Source: Epichloe hybrida
Lineage: Eukaryota > Ascomycota > Sordariomycetes > Hypocreales > Clavicipitaceae
NCBI GenBank assembly: GCA_019022495.1
Contig: JAFEKR010000028.1
Coordinates: 744,001 to 808,000 of the forward strand
Direction: 5' to 3'
Length of the DNA stretch: 64,000 nt
Positions 49,949 through 62,453 of the stretch are shown here, piece after piece. The notes below the pieces were generated by a model that did no database searches, was not told the DNA's origin, and saw nothing but the letters and a program-made list of their open reading frames with translations. Numbering within the stretch: position 1 is the first letter of the stretch; each line of letters begins with the position of its first letter. The position numbers and the translations under genes were made by a program.

Positions 49949-51089
49949 CTACTGTCCCGTCGACCCCGTGCTTGACGCTGCGCTCGATGGTCTCGGAGGC
50001 GGCACGGGCACCGCCCGCCCAGCCGCGTCTTCTCTTTGCATGGCAATCCCCCCCATCATGGCCAAGTGCGAGGGCCCCTGTTGTTGTTGTTGTCCCGCAT
50101 CGCCATCGTCCTCCTGCTCCATCTGCTCCTGAATAGCCCTCTGCTCCAGCTCCCTCAGCCTCTCCTTCTCCGCCGGATCAATCACGTCGTCGTCGTCGCT
50201 CCAGTACGGATCGTCATCCTCCAGCTCCGGCATGGCCATCCTCTTCCAGAACCTCAGCTCTTGCCTCAACGCCGTGTTCTCAACCCTCCGATGCCATGTC
50301 TCGTCGTCGTCGTCGTATTTCCGCCGGAACTGTCGCAGGCTCTCGTTGGCCCGCCCCGCGTGCGTTTGCATCTCCCAGATTTGCTCGCGCAGACGGCTGT
50401 TCTCCTGCCGCGCCTCGTCGAGCTGGCTTCTGTAGGAGCGATGCCAGGCGGCCACGTCGGTGACGTGTTTGGATTTGTATTCGTGGAGCTGCTTGAGCAT
50501 GAGGGCGAGGGCGTTTGCGTATTGAGACAGGAGGGCGGCGTTGGCGTCGCGCGAGAAGTTTGCTTTTTCGAGAGATTCCGAGAGGATGGAGACGAGGGAA
50601 TCGAGGTTTTGGTTTTCGGCTGGGGGAGGTGAGCAAGAAGAGGAAAAAAGGGAAAAAAAAAAAAAGTGATGTGATGCAGTGCAGTCATGATGGGTTTTTC
50701 GTACCTTGGAGGTCGGCCGCGGCTGAGAGTAGTAGCTCGTCGTTGGACAGGCCCTGGGCTTTGGCTCTGTTGCGCACTCTGCCCAGCCCGCTGACGATGT
50801 CTTCCGTGACTCTTCTGTTGTCGGCCAACTGTCGACTGAGCTCCTCGACCATGCCGTAGATGTAGTTCAGCTCGGCTTGGTGGCCGGCCGGTGTAGGGCC
50901 AGCGGGTATGGGAGGGCCGCCGCCGCCGCTCCCAGCCATGTTGGGGCCGTTGATGCCATTCATGGCGCCTGGGTGGTGGTGATGCTGGAGCTGTTGCTGC
51001 TGCGGATGCTGCGGATGCTGCGGATGCTGGCTCGTGTCGCTAGTCACAGGACCGAGATTGTTGGGATTGAAGGGCAGAACAAAAGCCAT
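49949..51089 (-). CDS. Coiled-coil protein, function unknown
   Basis: Exons 51089-50705 and 50619-49949 (85-nt intron) give 351 aa. The N-terminus (1-65) is Gln/His/Pro-rich. Residues about 70-250 form helical coiled coil (QAELNYIYGMVEELSRQLADNRRVTEDI; MLKQLHEYKSKHV; RSQLDEARQENSRLREQIWEMQ), then an acidic patch with DDDPYWSDDDD and a second short coil (EKERLRELEQRAIQEQMEQE) before a Pro/Ser tail. The pattern is conserved-looking rather than degenerate, but I do not recognise the family. Convergent with the UBR7-like gene, whose stop lies 160 bp away. Confidence 0.72.
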
Positions 51090-52073
51090 GGCGGAGGCAG
51101 TTGCCGATGTGGTTGTTCAATCTTGGCTTTAACTTGTGGCCCCTTGGCGGATTGGGATGGGCTTTCCACGGCACGGCACTACCGAGTTGCCCCACCCTGT
51201 ACATCCTCGCAAGTCAGCGCGCGTGACACTGGCTGGGCGTTATTATCAATTCCCACCTCTGGAGTCCAGGCCGTCACTCTGCATCTGTCTACTGACATCT
51301 CGGCGTAATACGACACATGATGGCAGGATAGCCAGCCAATGCACTGGAGGGCATTGCTCTTTTCCAGCCTCGCCTCGACGAGTGCCCTGCTCAGTCGCCA
51401 TGGTGGTGATGGTGATGCCTTGGCCAAATGTCCCGGATACAAGGCTTTCAATTATTGATAGATGGAAAAAAAAAAAAAAAAAACCCCCAAATAGATGGCC
51501 GAGTCATCAAAAACTTGCTTCTGAAATGAGAAATAACCATACCGTAAGTAGCTTCAATATTCAGGTTCTAGAGACGCAGAGTATCACAAAAAGTGTGTTA
51601 TTGTCTGCCTTATCAAGAAGCAGTCTTTTTGTGAAAGAAAAAGAACAACCATACCTTCCCATGCCGACATGCTTCGTCGTGTGAAGGAGACGCCGAACAC
51701 CGGTGATTTCGGCTCATGCTGTTTCAAACAATTCATGAACAATGTATTAATAGCGCCAACCCCGTTGCTTTGTCAGAATTTTCTGCGCCATAGACCCAAA
51801 GATGAGAAATGAGAATTGCACCATTTTATTGAAAAAAAAAAAAAAAAAACCATGTTCCAAACAACCGACGTGCTTCATTTTTCTGTTTCCGTACCCAGCC
51901 CTTGAAATGAAAAAGTGCTCCGCAGTTTCAAGGGTTGATTATTCGTGGCTTCGTTACTTCGTTTCAGTCTTGATAACTCGAAGGAATAGAGAAAAAAAGA
52001 GAGAGAGAAAAAAAAGTGCTTTCGTGTCGGTCAATAGACCCTCGGCACATCTGACACCACCTACGGATGATGC
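51090..52073. other. Intergenic
   Basis: A-rich runs at about 51465-51483 and 51833-51849. No gene on either strand. Confidence 0.5.
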
Positions 52074-54846
52074 TCATGCGATGATAGCTTGGCTGTCATC
52101 AGCCTCGCTCTCCGGTAGTCTGGTGTCCGTCATGGAAGTGTCCTCCGCCTGAGACGCATCGGTAAAGGACGTCAGCAACGAGTCCTTTCCATCCAGCAGC
52201 GGACCGGAGCTGCTGTGTGACGAGAGCAGACCATTTGTGGCGCATAGGCGATATTCTTCGCCCCCTTTCGATTCGATGATTCCTTCATCCAAAGCCCATT
52301 GGGTGAGCAAGCCGTCAGCTCCCAATATCGGCCCCTCGCCCCTTTCCATATGTCTTCCGACATGTTCAGTCCATTCGTCCCACGCATTGGGACCTTCGAA
52401 GCTCTTTTGGCATTCGGGTTTCGAGCACGCTGCTCGCTGCGGCGGCTGGCGTCTCGTCACCAAACACGATTGTTGCATTTCCTTGACGTATGCTTCCCAT
52501 TCGAGTTGAATTCGCCCGTCGCCTTGGGAGACGGCTCTTTTTATTTGAAAAGGAGCATGCATGCGGCGAAGGTGCTGCGTGAACAGATCCTTGCGGTTGA
52601 ATTCACTCCCCTTGCCGTGGATGGCGCTATAAGGGCACGCAGAGCACCTGTAATACTGCAAGCACAAGTGCTGAGAGGCAATGTGTCTCTTCCACTCGTT
52701 TTTGGAGCCGAATGTGCTTGCGCAGCCAGCGAAAGAAAAGGCACATGGGAACGGCCTCGTATGCGCGGCAGCGATGTGCTTGCGCAGCGACGAGAAGTCC
52801 TTGAACGGGGCATGGCTGCAATGGCTGCAATGCGTCTCTTGCTTCATTACAGAGCGCCGCGGCCCTTTGGCTTTTGAGTATGGGGTCGTCGTTATGTCAA
52901 CCAGCATGGCTGGGTCATTGCCCAGATAGTAGTCGCCCGTTGTTTGGGACGATCTGGCTTTTTCGCGTGCTACGTCCGAGATGGCCTCCGGCAGCAAGGT
53001 TCGCATACGCTCCGCCGGGGCTGCTTCGTCGCTCCGGTGGCGCACATGACTGAGAGCCTTGAGCTGCTCGGCAGCTTCCTGCATCTCGGCCGAGTCCTCC
53101 ACATCATCTTTGGACTTGAGAGCTTCGACGCCAGGTGGCGGGCGGGACGGGCTGCTTTGGGGCAAGGGAATTGCTCCATCGCTCAGAACGTTGTTGTCTC
53201 GAGAAGCGGAGGAATGATTCACTCGGTCAGGATCCTCGGTGTCCCGCCGGGAGTTCCTGGCCGGTGTGTCAGTTGCGAGTTCTCCTCCCGCGTCCGATAG
53301 TATTCTCCCGTCCTCCACCTGCTTCACAGATGGCCGCACACCGGCTGGTCCTACAAGTTTCTCATACAAGTGTATCATGTTGTGGGAGCTGATGTAGCCC
53401 AGGAAACAGCAGACTTTGTCGTGCTGCACAACGTTCCATATGGATTGGGGCATGGAAACGAGCAACATTGTGGGCGGGCCCAGAAACATTCCTTCGACGG
53501 CAATCCTCGAACCAAGCGGTGGTCGATTTTGAAGCCACTGGTTGAAGAAGGACATGTCTGGACTGGCATCTCCGACGAATGTTGTGCAAACTAGTATGCG
53601 TGTTTCGTCAAATCGAAGGTCTGCAACCGACTCTGGGTCAATCAAGTGATCTTCACGGCCAGGTTGGGTTTGAACATCCGCAAAGGCGGTCCCGTTCTGG
53701 GAATCGGTGGCTGGTCTTGGTGGCAGAGGGGCCAGACTGAGATATTGGCTTTTGCCTGGTGTCAAACTGAAAAAAAGTGGCAACCGGGACTGCATCATGC
53801 TCACAGGTCTCCCCCCATGCGCATTATGCAATTGCTTCTGTGCTATAATCTCCTCGTAAAACTTGTTCACACTGAACGGCCGGCCGTTGTGCAGGCTTTG
53901 TAGGGCGTCAATCATTTCCGTGGTGAACGAACGGGATCCCTTCTCACGAGAGTTGTGTCTATGTTCAGGAGTAAAAGCAGCAATGCCTTGTTTTATTCCA
54001 TGGCTGCCAGCGGTTGGCGGGTCGGGTATGGCACAGCTGTCAAGCAAAAGCAGGATATCAGACTGGGCATCCTCGAACAAGCATCTGACACCATCCCATT
54101 TGAGTTTGGCTGCATCGTCCCGAGCATTGCTAAAAGATGAAAAAAACAAAAAAACATGGAAGATTAGACATGGCTTAGGTGCACGTCCTGTCCTGGCTTC
54201 GGCAGACTTACCATGCCCAGTACAGATGACCTTCACCACCAAGATATCCGTGACCAGCGTAGTATATGACCAATAAGTGATTCGGTCGGGCATTTTCGAG
54301 AAATGAAGCCATCTGTACACCAAGCTTTATGCTTGGGTTTGGCACGGTTGGAATCTGCCATCGGTGTGTGACATAGTTGTATTTGTTATGTAGTATATTT
54401 TCGAACGCCGCGATATCCTCGTCCACTGATCGGTCTTCCTCCCAACTCAGTAGCAGCACGGAGACATCACCATATGGCAGTCGTTCAGTCTGACGCTGGA
54501 TGAGCATGGCAGCGTCTTGGAGGTGTCTGGCGAAGGACTCAAAGTCCTGTCGCTCAGTAAGCGATGCGTCATGATTGGCATGGTGTTGGTTTTGTGGAAG
54601 CTAATGACCTGGTCAGTCGGACATGCCAATGCGTCGTCGCATTTGGGGGGGGGGGGGATAAGTATTTCCTCGTGCGGATATGTTGTCGTGGCTCACCGAT
54701 GGTTCGTGTGCGTACTGATTGGCAAGAGGCTGCGTGATGGGGGCCGGCGAAGCGTTGACCTTGGGAGCCAACTTCCTTTTTTTAGTAGACGGTTCCATCG
54801 ACAGATGAGCACCGGAGAGGGCGGCCGCAGAATTGGTCAAGGACAT
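52074..54846 (-). CDS. Caspase-fold (C14) protein with C-terminal C2H2 fingers
   Basis: Exons 54846-54697, 54600-54212 and 54129-52074 give 864 aa; splice sites are canonical and the frame closes. The basic N-terminus contains TKKRKLAPK, an NLS-like patch. The caspase/metacaspase core runs from about 60 to 330: catalytic His in YYAGHGY (about His167) and catalytic Cys in LLLLDSCA (about Cys212), both present. The middle is Ser/Pro-rich. At about 610-700 there are three C2H2-like fingers (CSHCSH...RKHIAAAH; CAFSFAGC...KRHIASQH; CSACPY...TQHLRRMH), with a fourth Cys/His pair later. C14 domains act in proteolysis and fungal cell death. Fusion to zinc fingers suggests targeting to nucleic acid or protein partners (inference). 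Confidence 0.83.
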
Positions 54847-56855
54847 TCAAAGATATAAGACTGCAAGAGGAGGCAGGAGGTGAAAGAAGCTACGTGGAAC
54901 AAGTCTTGGGACAAGCCTTGGGACAGCCAGAGCCGGAAAGGCGGTAATGCCGGGTTGTGTGTCAGGACGAGGCGGATTGGCCCGGCGAGCCACGCAGCGA
55001 GGGTACGACGCCAAACAACCCAGCAGAGACAACAAGAGAATGCGAAGATCGACTTGCGGACGAAGGCTGCTAGTGAGTCCATCGATTGGTCTCAATGCCT
55101 GCGCCAGAAGAATTGGTCAGGAAAAAGGGAATTGAAAGAGGGGACAGGAGGAAGTGGGTTTCGAGGCTACAATTGGTGGACTAACAAGCTTGGCTTTGGC
55201 TTGGCTTGGTGCGCTTGAGCTTGATGCTGGCTGGAGGACCGGACTACAAGGCGAAACCGCAAGGCTAGCTAGGCTGGCACCAAATCGGCAAGTGAGGGCT
55301 GAGGAATCCAGGGCTTGAGGATTTCAGTCCGTAGCAGCGTCAGAAGTTAACACGGGTCAGGCTTCGTTGTCATTGGCTGATAGCCGAGAAAGCAGAGGCA
55401 ATGTGGCTAATCCGTACTTGCCTTCCATTGCATGTACCTTCTGGAGCCACTCAGCCTAGCCCACCCGGGTGGCGGGGAATAGCCCTGTGGGACCAGCCTT
55501 GCACCCCTCCAACCGCACGACGCAAATTCATCGCGGCGGGTAATACGGTAATACGGTAATACGGGAAACTGCCCATCTTGTACGGAGTAATCCGTACGGA
55601 TAACATGAGTTTTAGTTGGCGAAATTCCCATCGGCACAATATTTGAATCCTCAAATCCCCCGACTCGTTGTGGCGGGGCACTTCTCAACACTTCTGTTCA
55701 AGGTGAGTTCAATGGTGACGGCAACTCTTGCCCTGTCCCGAAACTCGGTATAGCTCATCAGTCATCATACTTTGTGCGAGCCAACAGACACCTACACCAC
55801 TGTGCATCAAAGGCTCGTGTGCGACGATGATTGGTACGAGCGGTGTGAATAGGAGGCACAAATCAAAAATGGTACAGCAAAGAAGAGCTGAGGACCATGT
55901 TTTCGCTGTGATGGATGCTTTGCAAAAGGAGCATTCTATCGTCGTGATGTTTCGTTCTTCTGGCAACGATCTACCAGAGTGATGATATGTGGCGAGGCTC
56001 AGCCACGGGCCAAGACCCAGCCATGCGATGCGCAAGGAGAATACCTGCCACCCATGAAACGAATGAAGATGATTTTGATGAAGCCGTGATGTTGGCAGCC
56101 AATCGTCGCAGTCTTTGACGCGTACATGTACGTGCGGAGTACTCCGTACTGCTTGGTTCTATTTTGGTCCTGTTCCGTATGTACATACTTTGCGCCTGGT
56201 CACCATCCGTGCGTTACCAGGATGGCTGGTGTATGTAATGGGTTAATGGGTGGCACAGTCTTGCAAGTACCAGAAACTGCCTGGTATGTATGACACAAAA
56301 TGGCATCAAATGTCCATGTCTTGGCTTGTGAAATACTCCAGCATTGCTCGAGGGGTAATCCGTACTCCGTACTGTAACGTATCTTCTGTCAGCCTGCTCA
56401 AGTGCGGGTGATACTCGGTGAAACTCGGTGCTCAGGCCTTTCATCCATGCGGGCCTCGTCTACTCCGTATTATGCCTCGTATCTTTCGAAACCACTTGGC
56501 AGTGCTTTGTAATAAACGAGGCTAGGGACAGGCCCTGAGTGGCGGTGCCAAACAAAAAGTTGTACAAACAAAGTTGTACAGTAGCCTCAGTAGGTAGGTG
56601 AGCACCCCCGCCTTTTTGTCTCCACGCGAAGTTGACAAACGTCCGCTGCGCCAGGGTTGCGTCACAGTTTAACAGGCTTACTTCGGCAGGGCTGACAGAT
56701 GAGGCATCTTTTCCTTTGCAACACAGGACCGCACACCCGAAGAGTTGCGACAAAACCTCAGCCTGGGCGACCATTTCCAAGCCATACAACAAAGTTTCCT
56801 TCACTCGTACCGATACTAGTTTTCCAAGACGGCCTTTCAAACTTCGTCGTCCAAA
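54847..56855. other. Intergenic with repeated TACTCCGTA motifs
   Basis: No gene supported. Contains four copies of TACTCCGTA/TACGGAGTA (55581, 56140, 56363, 56461) and a TAATACGG(T/G) array at about 55541-55565. Confidence 0.55.
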
Positions 56856-58855
56856 ATGGACGCTTACGGCGTTCGCAGAAAGGATACCACCAAGGGTCCG
56901 CCAATTCGCGTCCTGTCTCTAGGTATATCATTCCGCTCTCTGACATGCCAGACAACACTGACTAACAGACTGCACACGCACACAGATGGAGGAGGCGTGC
57001 GTGGCTATTCTATGCTCATCATCATCCAGGAGTTGATGCACCGCACCTTTGTCGAAGTCGAAGGACGGGCCCCCCGACGTCACGAGATACCTAAACCATG
57101 CGACCACTTCGATCTCATCGTGGGCACTGGTACGGGCGGCTTGATCGCTCTGATGCTCGGTCGCTTGCGCCTTGACTTGGAGATATGCAAGGAGCTGTAC
57201 GTTCGCATGACGCGGATGGTCTTCGAAACGGATAAGACTATTGCCGGTATTCCATACCGGTCAACACTCTTCAAGGCAAGCAGATTGGAGGAGGCTATAC
57301 AACAAGCAGTTCAAGAACATACCGTACATGAGAAGGAAGGGAATGATTGGCGAGAAGATGCCGACCTGATGAGCCCTCTGAACGCCTCCCAGTACTCCAG
57401 CGCAGCTAGTCCAAGGCGCCACGCGAGCAACGCGAGCACCATCAGCTTCAGCGCTCGAAGTCCATCTGCCCAGATGGCTCGACCAGCTTTCAACTCGAGG
57501 CATGGTAATCCACAAGCAAGATTATATGATGGACGAGAGAACAGAACCAAAACGTAAGTCGCAGATTGCATCAGAGTCTCTGCCCCTTTTCTCTCGCCCC
57601 CTTTTCCTTTCAAGCAAGCGACTCGAAATAACATGAGATTGCTAGTGCTGTGACAGCAATATACCAAGGTTCGCCGCGCGGCTCACCTCCTGCCATGTTG
57701 CGGTCGTATGATTCGAGACGCGAGCCGCCACCCGAGTTTGATTGTAAAATCTGGCAAGCCGGTCGCGCGACCAGCGCCATTGGTCTAGCCTTCAAACCTG
57801 TCCGCATCGGCCAGTCCATCTTCCACGATGAAGGCGCCGGGAATTTCAACCCTGCCCCCGACGCGCTGGATGAGGCCGTGGTAAACGAGTGGCCCGGTCG
57901 TGAGATAGGCGTGTTCGTCAGTGTGGGAACCGGCCGACGCCCCAAATCCAGCGATTCGAATTCCCACGCATGGTACGAGGGATTTTTGGGCGAATTTTCC
58001 GAAGCACGAAGAAGGCTGATCTCCAAGATTGAGGGATGTGAAAAGATCCACGAATTCATGCTGAGAGAGCACCTGACGAAACGGGGTGTGAATGTCGAGA
58101 ATTACTACCGACTCAACGTGGAAGTCGGCGTAGGCGAGTTTGGAATGAATGAATGGCATCGATTGGGAGACATCAGCACGAGCACGCGGCGGTACATGGC
58201 TCGCGAAACCGAGCAGAAGATGATCCATGGCATCTCAACCAAGCTGGCCAAGATCCTCAAGGCCAAAATCAGGTGGGAACGCGCCCAGCAGGGAATCCCG
58301 GAGCTCGTCAAGTCCACTTCGGCGACCAATTTCGAGATGCCTCTTGCAGTAGAACTGCCCGGCGATACACCCATCTCGTTCCAGCAACCGCCGCGAAGTC
58401 CACCAAGTCGATCCTCCTTCGAATCAGGGTCCGATAGTCTACAAGTCGGGCCGGACCAGTTGGGCTCACCTCGCAGTTCGCATGATCGCACACGCCCAAA
58501 CACGGCCGCTTCTCGAGCCACGGGAGAAGATCCCGATCGCCTGACAGTCGTGGCCCCATCACCAAGTCAATACCGTAGCGCGGCATCAGACGCGGACAAG
58601 ATTGCCATCATGAGTCCCGATGAGCATCCTCGGCCAGCCCCCTCTCAGCCAATCGCGCCGCCTCCAACGAGAATCGAACCGCCTCCGCTGCCGCCCAAGA
58701 CGCCGTTACCTGACGCCGGCGATCGCCGGCGCTCATCACAGGCTCCCACTCCATCACGTCTCTCTCAGGCATCGATTGCGCCGTACCCCGTGGACGATGA
58801 CGAGCTTCCCCCGCCAGTCAACATGGCTCGCAAACCCGAGTACCGGGCGCATTAG
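56856..58855 (+). CDS. Patatin-like protein lacking the nucleophile serine
   Basis: Exons 56856-56922, 56986-57553 and 57646-58855 give 614 aa, in frame throughout. The oxyanion-hole motif DGGGVRGY (residues 23-30) spans the first splice. The expected GTSTG nucleophile elbow reads VGTGTGG (about 68-74), with Gly71 where Ser is normally found. The second dyad region reads FHDEGAGNFNPAPDALDEA instead of the usual DGG/DGA plus NNP. The remaining fold is complete to VSVGTGRRP. A disordered Ser/Pro-rich insert lies at about 175-215 and a long Pro-rich tail from about 430. Fungal patatins act as lipid hydrolases or as effector domains of NLR-like proteins; no NB-ARC or NACHT domain is attached. Likely catalytically inactive or altered. 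Confidence 0.85.
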
Positions 58856-59918
58856 ACCGTCTACAACCGCACAAGAACACACCGAACCGTGTTTGTTTTT
58901 ACATGCTGTTTCACGATTTGGTGTGTTCTTACATGCTGTTTTTTCCCTCTTTCTTTCTTTTCCTGAATACGATGCATTTTATCTGCGCAGCGCGGTGGAA
59001 AACGGCGTTGGAGGAGTTATTGGGCTGCCTTCATGAACAGCACAGCACAGCTCGGGTCTGCGTTACTGTTGATCCCAAGGGGGCGTGGCATGATTGAATT
59101 TTGAGTTTACAATGACAAGAACGCACGGTTGTAATTTGTTTGGGAATGGAGCAAGGAGCTTCTTGGATGACTCTATTGGATCTCGGCACGCTCCTCCACT
59201 TGTTGGGAAGCAAGCAGTTGCAGCGATTTGTCCGCCACATGTCTATATACCTGAATGTGTATAGCACTTATCGCTCGATGGTGCATTTGTTTGAAAGTGC
59301 AAGTGCATCGTTACAATCGGCGTCGAGTGCTGGCTCTCCGGAAAGTGGAAGTGTGGTCATGTGGTCTCGCAACGTTTGCTACTCCAAACGCTAGCTAAAT
59401 ACGATAGATAATGCATACAAAAGTACAGTTTTGCTGCGCGTGCGCGGATCTTGACCCTCAACGTCCGGATGTGACTACCCGATAATGAATCGTGTGAAAT
59501 CATTCATGTCCTGTGGAAGTCCTGTGGAAGTCCTGTGGAAGACTTGTTGGGGCTGGATTCAGTCGGCGCCCATTTTGGTTCGAACCCACAACTCATCCTG
59601 CGTCCCACCAAAAGATTCGGTGGTGTGGTGCTCTCGGCAATCCTCGCTTCTTTTTCTCATCCGTCACTCCGGTCTGATTTGCCGTCACAAATCTGCCTCA
59701 GCCGTGGCCAAGGTAAACTGGTCCGCTCCGCGCGCTCCGCGCGCTCCGCGGGCTGCGTCAGCCTGAACCACACTCACTGCACATCTCGTCGTTCAGCATC
59801 GCCCGTCCCGTCCTCTGCTTGTGCGGAGCAGGGACGTAGAATTTTCCCCGCGCTCAGACGCACATCAGGTGATTTGGGTGTGTGAAGACTGCCGTATGAC
59901 AAGTGCTCTCGGGACAAG
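58856..59918. other. Intergenic
   Basis: Holds a 12-bp GTCCTGTGGAA(A/G) repeat (three copies, about 59508-59543) and a 9-bp GC-rich CGCGCTCCG array at about 59727-59755. No gene seen. Confidence 0.5.
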
Positions 59919-62453
59919 ATGAGCTCCGACATGTTGCAGATGCACGAATATAATAATATTACGTCGCCACCCCAACAAGCTCAGCCTGTCGCGGGATCCT
60001 CGGATCGTGGCGCCGTGTCCAGAGCCAGGTATCCTTCAGCATGCAAGGAATGCCGAAGGCGCAAACAAAAGGTATGCTGGTCCGGCTGGGCACAAAACTC
60101 TCCCCTCATCGGTTCTATACGGACATATTAATACCGTGCCACGCGCTAAGTGCTCGCTTACACATCCGTGTACAAACTGCGCGCGACGCTTCCCCCAGCC
60201 TACCTGCGAGTATGGTGTCGCCAAGATAAAGAGGTAAGATTCTCCCCCAGAATCTGGTCAGTTGGTTCTGTGTATTGGTGCACTTCCGGCAGCGTGACAG
60301 TGTCTGCTTGGACGCGATTGTATACCACGCGTTCAACATGAGGGATACTAACAATTGAATGTGGCCATCTGTGACAGACCATCATGGGGGCCGCCGCCAG
60401 GGTCCAAAGACGGTGGTGGCATTCGACCCGCCGGTAGTGGTCTCTATTCTCATCTTGACCTAGATTCGATCCACGACGCAATCCTCGACGTTGAGGGAGG
60501 GGTCGACCCGGGGGGGGGAGCTGCCGTGGACAATTTTTCGGGTACACAACCACATGCACTGCCGACAACATACCGACTCACAGATCGGGAGCGACCCGTA
60601 TACTCCATGAAGGACGAGTCGTGGGCCGGAGACGACAAGCCGCCGTTCCTCGTCAAGTTTCGTGACAGTTCGGGACTCTTGGGAGACAGGAGCCTCGCCG
60701 AACTTGTTCAATTCATCATGCAAACGCGCCTCAGAGTCGCCAATCGCATCGTGCAAGACGAGTGGGAGATTGACGGCAAGCAGTTGGTGCGAGCACTTCT
60801 ATCACAGGGCCAGCCGAGCAGCAACATATCATCGTTGGATGACCAGATGCACCGCCTCCCTATGGAACCAACAAAAATGAACAAAGAGCTGGTTCGAACC
60901 CGTAAGATACAATTGGCGACCGCTAGCATCCATGGACGGCTCTCGAGAGTGACAATGGGCTAATTCTGCCAACAGATCTGCAGCTCCTTAGCCGATTCAA
61001 AGCCTCGTTTGATGGCAGCCCACGCCCCAACAACAGATTCATGAAGCATTGGATTCCATTCTCAATACAGGACAGGCTCGTGCTGCGTGTCAGTCTTTGC
61101 ACCACGGCCAGTTTCTTACATGAGACTGGACGACTTCCAAAGATGCTTTTACACATTCATCGGGCCACCACGACCAGCATGTTGAACGAGTACATCAGCT
61201 CCCCCACACTGAGCACAAGTGACTCGGCCATGCTTGCCGTGTGTCAACTGGTACTGACGTCGTGGTACTGGAGTAGTACAGAGGAACTACATGCTCATAT
61301 GGCTGGCTTTAAAAGAATGATCCAGCTGCGCGGAGGATGCCAAAACCTTGGAATGCAAGGCTACACAAGCAAAATTGCTCTAGTGTGAGTCCATCCCTCA
61401 TGAAGCATGCCCCCCCCCCCATTCTTCCTGAAGCCTTTTAGGGGACTTGTACATCCGGGAATAAATTTGCTAAGGTTCGGATGAAGCAACGACATGGTCA
61501 TTGCTCTGTGCCATGATACGGAGCCACTCATGTTTGGACAGCCGGGGTTCGAGTTTGAGGACCCCTTCCGAGTTCCATTGCAAGTCTCCTTCAACTCGCC
61601 GCTGCTCTTCAATGGCCCGCCTTTTCTTATTCCGTCATCAACACTGCGTCTGCACAAAACAACATCCGAGATCCTTGATAGCACACGAGCGGTTTTTCAA
61701 GCCGTCATGGAATTGCCAGACGATCCCGGTGAGGCAGAGTTACGCGCAGTCAGTGAACTGGCCACGTCCTTGCTGAACTTTCTGAGCCGATTGCCCGACC
61801 AAGTGCTCATGGAGCCGCCCGACGCCGGTCACGACGACTTCTCCGCCGCTTCAGCGGGACAGAAGCGAAGGCGACGGGAGAGCGACGACCCGCCGGCATC
61901 CTCGAGAACGAGGCGGAATGATTTCACGGGCGCCAAGTCCACGCGTGATGAACAACCGGATTTGGTGTATCTCTGCGTCCGGCTGACGGCACTGATTTGG
62001 GCAAAAGCCATTCTACAAAGGGTTCCTACCAGCCACATCTGCACTGAGACCGAGTTCGCGCGCATCTGGAGCTTTGCTTGGGCTGTAGGATTGGAACGGT
62101 GGTCATGCCTCATTGGCGTGTTCGCCTGGATGAGCATGGCCATTGCACCGCTGTGCCACAATACGATACACGCCCGAATGTTCAAAACAATGACGGTGAC
62201 AACGTTTACGTACATGGGAACAGAGAACTGGCATGTTGCAATGGACATGGCAACGGCTGGGCTGAGGATGCAGGCATGGCTTCGGGCGGGCAAGGACAGC
62301 AAGCCGTTGGGCAGTCTGAGTGGTGCATCTGGAGGAGAGCAAGCCATCGAAGACTTTGGTTTCGTGTTCAAGGAGAACGATATAGATTTGCCGGATCATC
62401 GATACGTGAATCAGTCAGAGGATGGGGAATGGAACGGGTCCGTCCCTGCGTGA
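59919..62453 (+). CDS. Zn2Cys6 transcription factor
   Basis: Exons 59919-60071, 60151-60233, 60378-60901, 60976-61384 and 61487-62453 give 711 aa; every junction is GT-AG and the frame closes. The binuclear cluster is split by intron 1: CKECRRRKQK|CSLTHPCTNCARRFPQPTC, exactly CX2CX6CX5CX2CX8C (about 42-70). The middle homology region of the fungal-specific TF domain follows (SRFKASFDGSP, SSPTLSTSDSAMLAVCQLVLTSWYW, GFKRMIQLRGGCQNLGMQGY, VNDMVIALCHDTEPLMF). A basic stretch GQKRRRRESDD lies near 520. Intron 4 ends at ATGAAG|C (61486), chosen because the nearer CTAAG acceptor would run into TGA. An alternative C-terminal extension towards 62590 is possible but not needed. Target genes unknown. 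Confidence 0.88.

Noticed and set aside
59560..59600. tRNA-like B box GGTTCGAACCC
   Set aside because: No matching T stem, A box, anticodon arm or acceptor stem can be folded around it; the same word occurs by chance inside the Zn2Cys6 gene.
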